Origin: Pratylenchus scribneri
Lineage: Eukaryota > Nematoda > Chromadorea > Rhabditida > Pratylenchidae
NCBI GenBank assembly: GCA_030063045.1
Contig: JAQSEB010000002.1
Span: forward strand, 2,170,001 to 2,234,000
Reading direction: 5' to 3'
Length of the DNA: 64,000 bases
Shown here: piece by piece, positions 24,650 to 35,043 of the stretch
Layout: the number at the start of each line of letters is the position of its first letter
Position numbering within the stretch: position 1 is the first letter of the stretch
Made by a program: the position numbers and the translations under genes
Notes under the pieces: model-generated
What the model saw: the letters and a program-made list of their open reading frames with translations, nothing else
Databases searched by the model: none
What the model was told of the DNA's origin: nothing

Positions 24650-25299
24650 AGTAAAAAAAAGAAATCCGAAGCTTTTGGCAAAAAAAAAAATAAGAAGATG
24701 GCTACTTAATAAAAAATCAAATAGCGGATCTGTTTTAATTGTCCTTTTCCAAGTAAAATACAAAATTAATATTAAATTCTGACGGAATCACGGATTTTGG
24801 TCATACATTTTTTTCCCTTTTTCCCAATCAATACGAAAGTGCACTGGGGAAATTGGTCCCAAGAAATGCTGGTCAATCAATACATCCATTTTTCATTACC
24901 CCGAATTTGGCCATGAGCTTTGATGAATTGCGCGCGCTTCCACTTCTGCCGTCATTCCGAACACCTTCCATCTATTTTTGGGCCAAAAATCCCTCTCTGG
25001 ATTGGCCATCCACTCTCTCGATTTGGCCATCCACTCTTTCGATTTGGCCATCATCTCTCTCCCCTCAATTTTCTCTTTCTTTTGTTTTCGTAGATTGATC
25101 CAATCATCGATTTTCAATGGATATTTTTGAGATGGCCAAAAATGGTCCCCAAAAAATCCGCTTTCTTGACTAGTGAAGGAAAGAGAATAAAATAATTCCG
25201 CTTTCATCAGCATCAAATTTTTGATCGTCAACTTTATTCATATTTTTTCTGGCCAAATTTATTATCAAAAAAAAACTAAATTCAACTTTATTAGTAACA
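24650..25299. other. intergenic with short internal repeats
   Basis: At about 25005-25060 the phrase GATTTGGCCATCCACTCT is repeated about three times in tandem. A 111-codon minus-strand ORF (25231-24896) reads through it, giving WMAKSxE heptads. It has no other support and is not called a gene. Confidence 0.4.
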
Positions 25300-25888
25300 A
25301 TGTTTTATTTTACAATTCTGATTTTATTCATCGCTCAAAATGTCAATGCCCATACCAATATCGCATCGAAAGGTATATAAAATTCAATTAATTCGTTTAA
25401 TTGAGTATATTTTCAAATTAATTTTGACCATTGAATATTTATTTTACTAAAACCGATTCTCAGGTTTAAAACTTTGTCAATATGGTTGTCTAAAAAGAAG
25501 TACACCCATCATCGAAAATGCGATTCAACAAATGGCAATTAAAACAGTAATCGCTGCTCCAAATATGGAAAAAATTGGAATAGAACCAGAAAAACAAATT
25601 GGGCAAAAAATAAATAGTGAACAAAAGCAAAATGCTTGGAGAAGAATGAAAAATTTGTTAAATCGTTCCCATTCAAAGCAGTCAAGGAAAGAAACAACAA
25701 ATAAAGTGAAAGAAAATGAGCAACCAAAAATTGAGGCTCATCAAATCCATAATACGCCTAATTATTGTTTGCCCACTGGAATATGTTCTGCTGATGGAAT
25801 CGAAATAATGGCTGTTGAGGGTGAAACTGCATTTCCTCCAGCTGAAGATGATAAAAATGTATTAAAAATTAGAAAATTATTTATCTGA
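25300..25888 (+). CDS. signal-peptide exon pair, possibly the 5' end of the PIP-kinase gene
   Basis: Exon 1 (25300-25372) begins MFYFTILILFIAQNVNAHTN, a clear signal peptide. It joins in phase 1 to exon 2 at 25464, which encodes GLKLCQYGCLKRSTPIIENA, then a long Lys/Gln/Asn-rich polar stretch and CLPTGICSADGIEIM. If read to the first stop it ends at 25888 (about 165 residues). Alternatively a GTATTA donor after DDKN near 25858 joins in phase 0 to the Glu/Lys-rich exon at 26241, making this the secreted N-terminus of the kinase gene downstream. All joins in that longer model keep the frame, but the donor is weak. No domain recognised in this part. Confidence 0.6.
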
Positions 25889-26240
25889 TGAACTTACGGC
25901 GGTTTATTACAAAAGAAACGGATTTAATATAGGAAAAATATGGCTTTTTGCGTTAATAACCTCTTATCCAAATTTTATATTAAAATTAGGGGTAGATAAG
26001 ATATTTTTTAATGATCAGCTTAACAAACAAATTTAAATGGTCATATAATTTATTTTTATTAAACTTATATTAAAGGCATAAAAAATAAAAATATGACATT
26101 CATTTAAAATTCATTGAATTTATTTAATATTATAACTTTTATCGTCTAGGAAATCAGAATGGATTAGACCAGCAGAAAGAATAACATTTCAATTTTTTGA
26201 TTCAAATTCAACAATTATTTATTTTTTAAATATTTAAAGG

Positions 26241-29200
26241 AAGAAGAGTTGAGAATACATGAGAAAAAAATAATCGCCGAAAATAAAGCACGAGAATTTG
26301 TTAATTTATTGAAGCAAAGGTCGAAAAAGAGATTGGAATATGCAAAGGTAGAAAAATTAAATTCTCATTTATTGTTTTATTCCCCATAATAATTAAGAAT
26401 AAATAGTGAATTTATTTTAGCATTTAAAAATCCAAATTTTTCATTCCGTTTCCATTTTCAAATGTCAAGCCAAATTTTAGCAGTTAATAATTCGTGGAAA
26501 TTAAAAGAATTTGTTTTAATTTTTTGGTCTAACTCATTTAATATAATAACCAATTTCAATTAAAATATTTTTTCAAATTGATTAAATATAATTGTTCATT
26601 TAATATAAAGGAAGAAGAGACGAATAGAAGGCAAGAATCGATGATAGAAAATTTCAAAAGAAGATTTGCCGGGTCCAGAATTCAGAAGTTTCTCAATGCT
26701 CGAAAAGGAGGGAAAATAATACAAAAAATTTTCGAAGATAATATAAAAAAACAATTTGCGAAAAAATTAATTGAACGCAAAAAAACTATTCAACGTTTGT
26801 GCCATCCAAATTCAATTCAAAATTTGGGCAGCTCATCCAATGGGTCAAAAGGGGGTTCTGATGAAAAGGATAATCCTGCTGGTCAACAAGGAACTGATGA
26901 GGAAAAAAGGGAGGCGAAAAAGGAAAGTGGCCAAATTGGTGCCAAAAATGATGGAACGGATTCAGAAAAAGTTACAGCGGGGATTAGCTATAAAAGTGCA
27001 ATCCGTTTTGCCCTTCGAGCATATTTTTGCAATCATATTAACAAAAAAGATAACAATGATGATAATGGATGGAAATCGGTTGGCCAATTTGGCCTCAAAG
27101 AATGGATGGAAATGGTGGAAATGGAAAAAAATAAATTAGATAATGTAACAGTAAAAAAGGTGGAATTACAAAATGTTCCTGTGAAAAGGGTGGAAAGATG
27201 GTTTGAAAGGTTCTAATTTAAAATTAATTATATAAAAAAAAATTTAAATTAAATCTCATATTGAAAGAAAAAAAATAATAATTTAAAATATTTAATTAAA
27301 AAATAATAAAATGAGGCAAACAATAATATTCCTATATTTCATAATCAGATCAGACCCAATCTATCCGCATGAATATAGAGCGGATTTTAAATTCACTTTA
27401 TTCTTTCCTGATGAATTCACCCAATTGTGGACTAAATTTGGATTGAAGGCCGAAGATTTATTGATTTCATTGACTGCTAAAAATTTAGACGGTTTTGAGA
27501 ATCCGGCCAAATCCAAATCATGGATGGTCACATCACGGGATAAACAAATGTTCCTAAAATCGGTTCAAATGGAATCGAAATACCTTTTGGATAGTATTTT
27601 GGAGAAGGATTTCTTCTTCAATATGCAAAAAGATGGGAATCTTCAATTCTGGAACGGAAAAGATTATTCCTCGACCAAGGGATATAAGGGTGGATTTGCA
27701 TATTATTTTCGGTATATGATGCAAGAAGGGAACAGTGAAGGCAAAAATGGTGAATCCTCGATGACAACATTGTTGCCAAAATTCTATGGTTTATTTGCTT
27801 TTCAGGTTAATTTGGACATTGAAGAAAAAAACTTATTTCAAAAATTTTGGTGCTCTAAAACATTCTTAAACAGTACAAATGCAAATGTGGCTGAAAACGG
27901 TGCAAATGCTTATTAAATTTTGATTTAAAATTAAAATATTAAAAAAAACACAAACTATTTTAAAAATAAAAACACAAAATGTTTGGAAAACAAAAACATT
28001 AAAATGTTGAAAAACAAAAACATTAAAATGTTTGGAAAACAAAAACATTAAAATGTTTGAAAAACAAAAACATTAAAATGTTTGGAAAACAAAAACATTA
28101 AAATGTTTGAAAAACAAAAACATTAAAATGTTTGGAAAACAAAAACATTAAAATGTTTGGAAAACAAAAACATTAAAATGTTTGGAAAACAAAAACATTA
28201 AAATGTTTGGAAAACAAAAACATTAAAATGTTTGGAAAACAAAAACATTAAAATGTTTGGAAAACAAAAACATTAAAATGTTTGGAAAACAAAAACATTA
28301 AAATGTTTGGAAAACAAAAACATTTAAATGTTTGGAAAACAAAAACATTAAAATGTTTGGAAAACAAAAACATTAAAATGTTTGGGTGAAATAATACAAA
28401 TTATATTATTTTTATAAACAATTTTTTCTAATTTTAAATTTATAATTAGCTCATTTTCGCACTGTTTAGGAATCGCCTTCATTTGCATGTACCAACTCTT
28501 TATCTATTTAAGAATCCAATTATTTATTTTTTGATCTTTTTAAAAAATAAATTAACAGGAAAAAGATGAATCAACTCAACTGATCACAATCCAAAATGGC
28601 ATTTTCCCAAATGTTTTGCCGGATATCAATTATAAATTTGATTTGAAAGGTTCATCCAATAATCGACTCCTTTCAATTGAAGAGGCTGATGAAAAAATAG
28701 CGAAAAATGAGGAACCAATTTGGATGGATTTGAATTTTATTGAACACAAACAAAATAATCTGCATGGCTTTTTCCGGAATGGCATTCAAATTAGTGAAGA
28801 AAATTGGCAAAAAATTAAAGAAGTTTTAGAAGCAGATAGCAAAGTGCCTTTGAAATATACATTTTAATTAATTTAATAAATAAATAATTTTTCAAACAGT
28901 TTCTTGCCAGTCATAACATCGTCGATTATAGCCTTTTACTTGGTGTACATTTTATTGATAAAAGGAATGCAGCAGCAAATGCAGAAAATAAAGAGAAGTG
29001 AATTTTAATTATTTTTTTTTTGATAGAAAAAAATTAGTCCGATTTGTAAAAAAAATGATGCAAAAATGACAATTAGAATTAAATTAATTACTTGTTAGTA
29101 TAAATAAATTTTTCATTAATACCCTGTTCTACAGATATATATATTTTTGCTATATATTTTCGCATGGAAATTTCGACAGAATTCAAAATTATTCTCTTCT

Positions 29201-29978
29201 GGGATTCATTTATTATAGGAATAAATTAATAATAATTTACATTTATTTTCGATTTATTATAATAATATTAAAAATTGTTTTTTCCAGATTAAAGTATGGT
29301 ATTCCGGCACATTGTACAAATTGTTCACCAAATCGAGAAACTTGGAAAAAAGACCGACGAGTGAAAATGCAGAAACAAATATCTGAAATCAGCCAAAGGG
29401 AAGTAAAAAATGAGGAAAGTGGATATTTCAGTGAAAGTGACAGTGATACAGAAAGCATTCATGAAGATGAAGATTGGGAAAATCGACGTGAAATTCGCAT
29501 TTACATTGGCATAATCGACATATTCCAAGCATATAATGGAGGAAAACTGGCGGAATCGATCTATAAAAATGCGAAGGTTTCAGTTGGTAAAATATTGAGG
29601 AAAACTGGCAGCAAAATCGAAGTTCGCACATAACAAAAATATTTACATAATTATAAATATCATATTTAAAAAAATAACAAAAAATTTCTTTATTACCTAA
29701 ATATTCTAACTTTTTTAATTAAAATAAAATTTTTATTTTTAGGAACCTCCTTCTGTTTTTCCACAAAATAATGACCAAAACAAGGAAAAAAAGCAATTGA
29801 TTGAACATGTAAGGGAAAAATTTTTTAATATTAATTTATATATTTTTTTAATTAAATTTTGTCTATTTTTCAGTCTCCAATTACAATTATTGAACCCCCA
29901 AAATATCAAGAAAGATTCGTGGACTTCCTGACAACAATGGTTTTCAGACAAGAGAATTTGGAAGATGAGAAATTTTAA
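26241..29978 (+). CDS. divergent phosphatidylinositol-phosphate kinase (PIPK)-family protein
   Basis: Exons in order: EEELRIHEKKIIAENKAREF coiled coil (26241); EEETNRRQESMIENF... basic/low-complexity region; then the PIPK domain. Domain motifs: SDPIYPHEYRADFKFTLFF (27352), SWMVTSRDKQMFLKSV with the ATP-binding Lys, LLPKFYGLFAFQ, INYKFDLKGSSNNR matching the DLKGSxxxR signature, FLASHNIVDYSLLLGVHFID matching IMDYSLLxGIH, YIGIIDIFQAYNGGKLAES matching the GIIDxLxxY motif, and SPITIIEPPKYQERFVDFL at the C-terminus. Ends TAA 29976-29978. Known role: phosphorylation of PtdIns-phosphates at membranes, activation loop setting substrate choice. Here the usual KKxEH activation loop is replaced by GGKLAES, so substrate and activity are uncertain. 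A 15-unit minisatellite sits in the intron before the DLKGS exon. The 5' end may be at 25300. Confidence 0.8.
27960..28386. repeat. 25-bp minisatellite in a PIPK intron, about 15 units
   Basis: Near-perfect tandem units built from ACATTAAAATGTTTGG and AAAACAAAA. Units at the left alternate TTTGAAAAAC and TTTGGAAAAC, while the right part is homogeneous, suggesting recent spread of one variant. The unit contains the small palindrome ACATTAAAATGT. It is entirely intronic, between exons FYGLFAFQ and EKDESTQ. Confidence 0.95.
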
Positions 29979-30113
29979 CCGAAAATGTTGTGAAATATTT
30001 TTGAAATTTTTTAAAATTTGAGCTATTATTGTAATTTTTGCGGGATAAAATATTTAATTTAAAAAATGAGCCAATTATGAAAAAAAAAATTAACTATTAA
30101 ATGGGTGCTTTTT

Positions 30114-30412
30114 TATCGACAAATTTATAATGGTTTAGGAAATAATTTTCATATGTAAAACCATTTAATATTTTTAAGTCTATTGAGACGCGTCGACTCA
30201 TATATTTTGTCAGATTTGGCCTGAAACAAATTAAGTTTTAAACTAAAAACTTGAATGTTTTAAGTGGTATAACTTATTCATTTTTAAATCAAAATAGATA
30301 AACTATATGTGAATTGACGCATCTAAATAATCTCTACAAAAATGATAATTGATTTCTGATTGCTAATAAGGTAAAAATCGCTTTCTTAACAGTTATAAGT
30401 TATCCAAAAAAA
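30114..30412. repeat. MITE-like repeat family A, copy 3
   Basis: Longest of the three copies. It begins ATCGACAAATTTATAATGGT, contains ATTGAGACGCGTCGAC and TTGGCCTGAAACAAATTAAG, and ends with TTCTTAACAGTTATAAGTTA, a rough inverted copy of its start. It lies between the 3' end of the PIPK gene and the 3' end of the next minus-strand gene; I see nothing else in 29979-30636. Confidence 0.65.
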
Positions 30413-30636
30413 GGCGATTTCGTCAATTAAACAGTTAAATTTGTCAAAAAATTTGCTCATATAAAAAATGACTTATAAAAAAATAGAATAAAATAATTGT
30501 AATTTTTTATCAACATTTAAAAAATATACAAATTTAAACACTTCAAGTTCAAGATCTCAAAATATCTTCCAGAATTTCAAATTGAAAATTTCAATCTTCA
30601 TTCTTTCTCTGCTTTTTCGGTTTTCATCACATTTTT

Positions 30637-32902
30637 CAAGTTCTTCCCTTTTTAAAATTACGGATTGCATGAGTTGTAAATCTAACTAAACCATTCTGAA
30701 CAACTTTAAAATAAGTGGAATAATCCATGCTATCCAAGCATTCGACGCCACCCTGAAATTAGCAAATAAATAAAATTTTACAAAAATTTTACCTTGAAAT
30801 TAGTGATTTTGCCAATTTCTTCACGTAGCATTTTGAAACGTTTCTCGAATTCCATTTGGTATGATTCTAATCTGGCATTTACTTTTAATTCGTGAATTTC
30901 ACCTTTTGCCATTAATTTCCTTTTTGTCTCTCTTAAATTTTGAATTTGGTGAATTTGTTTGTCCACTGGTATTGCGAATCTTTTTCTTCTTCTTCCTTTT
31001 TGTTTCGTTGATGGAATTTTAATGTTGGCATTTTTTTTGCGCGGCAACTTTTTTTGGAAGCATTTGTTCGAGAAGGCCCAATGCAAATTTGTAGAAAACA
31101 GCCAAAATGACAATGTTCTGTTCCTGATAGGTCAAAAGACCTTGGCCTGGTTCAGCGCTGATTTCATTCTCTTTTGACGATTTCAACAAAACCAAATTTA
31201 CCTCCTCAATTGCAGCGGTTGTCTTAAATTCAATTAAAATTAGTAAAATATTTCTTTAAAAAATATTTTTAAATTAATTTGTTCCAAATAAGGAAACAGT
31301 AATGACCGCATGCCAATTCAGAAAAATATTAAAAAAAAATTTAGGAAAAATGCAAATTCTAATTGCCAATATAAAAAATAATAAAGCTTTTTAAATTTAC
31401 TTTTTCCATGACAAAATCAACCGCTTTCATTGATTCATTATTTTTTAATGAATTTTTATGGAAATAATTTTTGAATGCTTCAGCCTCATTACTCTCTTTC
31501 AAATTGTCAAATTTGTTGCTATTAAAAATTTGAAATAATTCAGTGGCTTCTGCATTGACCAATAAAATTGGCTCAAATTCCTTTTTCTTTTCTGAAATAA
31601 ATTTTATTTATTTTATTTTTATTAATTGCAAAAAAACTCACTATCCACAATATACCATGTTTCCCATTTTTCCTCTGCGCTTTTGAAAGTTACCGAAAAA
31701 TCATTGATCTCCTTTTGGATGGCAAGAATATTCCACAATTGCTAAATATTTTTAAAAATATTAATTTTAGCCGAATTTTTTAAACTAATTAATAATGCTA
31801 CGATTTATATTGTTTAAAAATCCTGAAATATTATGAAAATTTTCCAAAAAAATTATCAAAATTTTTAAAAATATTTTTTTAAACTTGAAATTATAAATTG
31901 TAGACATCAATGAATTTTTAAAAAATTTTTTAAAATTTTTCCAAAATTTTCGAAAAATTTTCATTTCTTTTCTAAAAATTATAAAATTTACTAACAAAAA
32001 TCTTCAAAATAATGTTGAAAATGGCAAAATATTGATCAATATTGACATAAAAGTCCATCCAATTCCAAATCAACAAAAACATTGATTTAAGTTCGCAAAC
32101 AAAATATTAATATCAATAAAAATCCCAGCCCTACTAATTAATATGTATTAGGCAAATTAATTTTAAATATAATTTTGTAAAGCTCTGCTTATTTAACTTA
32201 ATATCCTAATAATTTTTAATGTCTTTTTCTAATAAATATTCTCACAGATTGTCCTTTGAATTTTTTGTCCATTTGCAACCAATTCAACAATTCAACCGAA
32301 TTTTTATCGAATATTTCCAATTTTGCCATATATTTCACAATGTCCAAACGTTTTTGATGTTCTGCCAATAGTTCCATTGTTTTGTCTTCATTCCGCAAAA
32401 ATTTTATGATCAAAAGGCGGCCAAATGGATAAATTTGAGAGAGAATAAAATGGAATTTTTCATCTTCAGATAATTGGAATTTTTTCATTTCCTCTTGAAT
32501 TGGTCCCAAAATTCCTCTCATTTCATCCAAAATTTCTAGCGAAGATTGTAAAAAATCTTGTAAGTGCTGAGATTTTTTGGCCCCAAAAGCTTTTAGCAGC
32601 TCATCTTTCATTTTGACTGTTTCAGCAGATTTCTGAAATTTTTTGAATATATTTTTTTTAAATTGATAATAAATTTTTAATTTTACCAAAAATCATTCAA
32701 CTCTGAAAGTAGGATATTTAAATTGAAATTAATTTAAATTATAAATTTATTAAATAAATTTATTTTAAACCTCCTCATAATTGTGTGCTAAAAGGTCAAT
32801 GAGTTTTTGCGCTTTAGTCAAACTCAGCACTTCTGTAGATTCAACAAAAAATTGGCAATGTAAAATGATGATAATTGGCAAAAGAAATTTTAGAAAATTC
32901 AT
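30637..32902 (-). CDS. secreted, mostly helical protein of unknown function
   Basis: Starts at ATG 32902 with a signal peptide (FLKFLLPIIIILHCQFFVES), then a helical stretch, TEVLSLTKAQKLIDLLAHNY. Further exons: KSAETVKMKDELLKAFGAKK... LQMDKKFKGQ (32637-32248), QLWNILAIQKEINDFSVTF (about 31743), KKEFEPILLVNAEATELFQ (about 31590), TTAAIEE... LTYQEQNIVILAVFYKFAL, a Lys/Arg-rich segment, and a final exon GGVECLDSMDYSTYFKVVQ ending at TGA 30639-30637. Composition is Lys/Glu/Leu-rich and predicted helical, with few cysteines. I do not recognise a family. The join between ALGLLEQMLPKK and RRRKRFAIPVDKQ near 31020 needs a short intron with a weak acceptor, so the model could instead stop there. A secreted regulatory or effector-type role is possible but not shown. 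Confidence 0.55.
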
Positions 32903-33249
32903 TTTGGAATATTTAATTAATTAAAATTTATAATTCTGAATTTTTTAATTTTAATGAATAGGTTTTTCAAAATTTACCGAAGTGTTTAAATTAGAAATTT
33001 TAAATTTGCCTTAGGCATTCAATGAATGGATCAATCAATCCTCCATCCTTTTATAATAGCAAAATTGTCTGGCCAATATTTCCAAAAATTGTCTGGCCAA
33101 TAAAACAATATTTCCGAAAAAAGGTATCCTCAGACTATCAAAATCAATTCTTTCACCCAAATATGTCCTTTATTTCAATGCTGAAATGCAAAATTCACTT
33201 CCATTTTTCCAGACAACACGATGAATTCCTTCCCCATCTCACATCAAAT

Positions 33250-33630
33250 GATCAAAATTGCACTTTGCTGGGATCTCTTAATTTACTTCCCTCTTTTTTG
33301 TATGAATTTTGTCCCACTTATGATCAAAATGCACTTTGCTGGGATCTCTTAATTTACTTCCCTCTTTTTTGTATGAATTTTGTCCCACTTATGATCAAAA
33401 TGCACTTTGCTGGGATCTCTTAATTTACTTCCCTCTTTTTTGTATGAATTTTGTCCCACTTATGATCAAAATGCACTTTGCTGGGATCTCTTAATTTACT
33501 TCCCTCTTTTTTGTATGAATTTTGTCCCACTTATGATCAAAATGCACTTTGCTGGGATCTCTTAATTTACTTCCCTCTTTTTTGTATGAATTTTGTCCCA
33601 CTTATGATCAAAATGCACTTTGCTGGGATG
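33250..33630. repeat. 71-bp tandem repeat, about five units
   Basis: Unit starts GATCAAAATGCACTTTGCTG and ends TTTTGTCCCACTTAT. Five successive copies are almost identical; the first has one extra T. Because 71 is not a multiple of three, the apparent ORFs through it change frame each unit and are not genes. No gene is seen in the rest of 32903-33951. Confidence 0.95.
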
Positions 33631-33951
33631 ATCGCAAAATTTAATTCCTTCTTTTTGGTCTTTTATTTGCAATAAGTTCAAAAATATTGGGCAAATTTAA
33701 ATTAATTTATTGAAATAGTTATGGATGGGTAAAATAAATTAGGTTATGTTGTTCAAGTTTTAAGAAGAAAGGTTTTTAAACCATTTTATTTAACCATATT
33801 TTACTCTTTTCACTTGGAATATAGACAAAGAAAATATTTAAATAAAAAACTTAATTTTCGTAAATATATTAAGGGCAAATGGATTTTCAAATGAGACAAA
33901 TTTAAAGTTTATTAATTTATTTATTATCCATATTCGAATATCATTATTTGT

Positions 33952-34213
33952 TCATCGCCCTCCAAGTCGAGGGATGCAAATGTTTGTGCCAATACCACAA
34001 GTTTCGCCAATTCCACAGTCACTTGGTTCTTTGCATGCTGAAAATTATCAGAAAAAAATAAATTAAATTTTTTATACTTAATTATTATTTTTATTAATTT
34101 ATTATCAAAATTTAATAATTTGAATCTAAAAATTTGCCACCATCATCCAATTTCCCAGGGGCAATTTTGAACAGCAGAAATAAGAACAAAATGAGAATGG
34201 AATATATTTTCAT
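33952..34213 (-). CDS. tiny secreted four-cysteine peptide
   Basis: Two exons give about 51 residues. Exon 1 (from ATG 34213) encodes MKIYSILILFLFLLF..., a strong signal peptide, then KLDD. A phase-1 intron leads to exon 2: ACKEPSDCGIGETCGIGTN followed by ICIPRLGGR and TGA at 33954-33952. The mature peptide would be roughly 28-32 residues with four cysteines (C-x5-C-x5-C-x6-C), enough for two disulfides. The spacing recalls EB-type or invertebrate Cys-rich modules cut to a minimum, but no family is certain. It ends GGR, which could be trimmed and amidated. Possible roles are a secreted signalling, antimicrobial or gland peptide. Splice sites and the signal peptide make a real gene likely in spite of its size. 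Confidence 0.6.
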
Positions 34214-34564
34214 TTGAAAGTTCATTTTTTCAATTGTTTTGATAAAATAAAACTTTTTGATTCCATTTTTAAAGGGTTGAATAATTCATTAAAAATTTGA
34301 GGCAATCAAATAATATGAAGGAATTGTTTAATGAATTAGATTAGAAACAAGTTTTTATGGTGTGGTTTAAATTTTTCGTAGATTTCACAAAAACAGTCAT
34401 AAATTTATTATTTCGTCAATATCAAGGTCAAACTAAAAAAAATAAATAATTGGTGAATTATCATATGTAAATGTAAATGATGATATTAAAATAAAATTTA
34501 AGCTTTTGTAAATCATTAATGATAATAAGAATAATATTAATTTACTCAAAAAATTATTGAATTT

Positions 34565-34721
34565 ACCTGAAATCTATTGATTCGAAAAATAATATTTTTT
34601 GAAGCCATATAACTTGGCAATGACTAGTTGATAGAGCTTATGGTAAGGTTTAGGACCGAGCATGGGTTTAGGGCTAGAGTAGGGTGGATTTATAAATTTT
34701 TCGACATGAAAGATTTCAGGT
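34565..34721. repeat. MITE-like repeat family B, copy 2, with probable 5-bp duplication
   Basis: Bounded by ACCTGAAATCT at the left and AGATTTCAGGT at the right, perfectly inverted, with CGAAAAAT further in on both sides and GAAGCCATATAACTTGG as in the other copies. Flanked on both sides by AATTT (34560-34564 and 34722-34726), a likely target-site duplication. The centre is rich in TTTAGG/TAGGG motifs. Located in the 34214-35043 gap. Confidence 0.7.
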
Positions 34722-35043
34722 AATTTAAGTTATTTTTCCAGTTAATTAATACACTTGACATTAAAAATGTTATTTATTTAATTCTAAAATAGTTCTCACT
34801 TTAATTTTAACTTCGCCAAGCCAGTTTTTTGAAGTGAAAATACATTCACTGCCTGCCGAGATTAAGATCTGTTCATATGTTCAGCTTTCACCCAAAACTA
34901 GTTATCCATCTTTTCCCTAAAAATATGCATATTCGGAGAATTTCGTTTCAACTGATGGGTGAGAGTCCATTCATTCCATCCTTTTTCCTTTGTTGCTGAA
35001 TGATGGTGCCGAATATGTGAAAGCATTGCTTGCACCTGATGAA

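Noticed and set aside
24896..25231. 111-codon minus-strand ORF with WMAKSxE heptads
   Set aside because: Heptads come from a short DNA repeat; nothing else supports a gene.
33022..33675. ORFs with repeated LLPSFLYEFCPTYDQNALCW
   Set aside because: Read through the 71-bp tandem repeat and shift frame each unit; no gene evidence.
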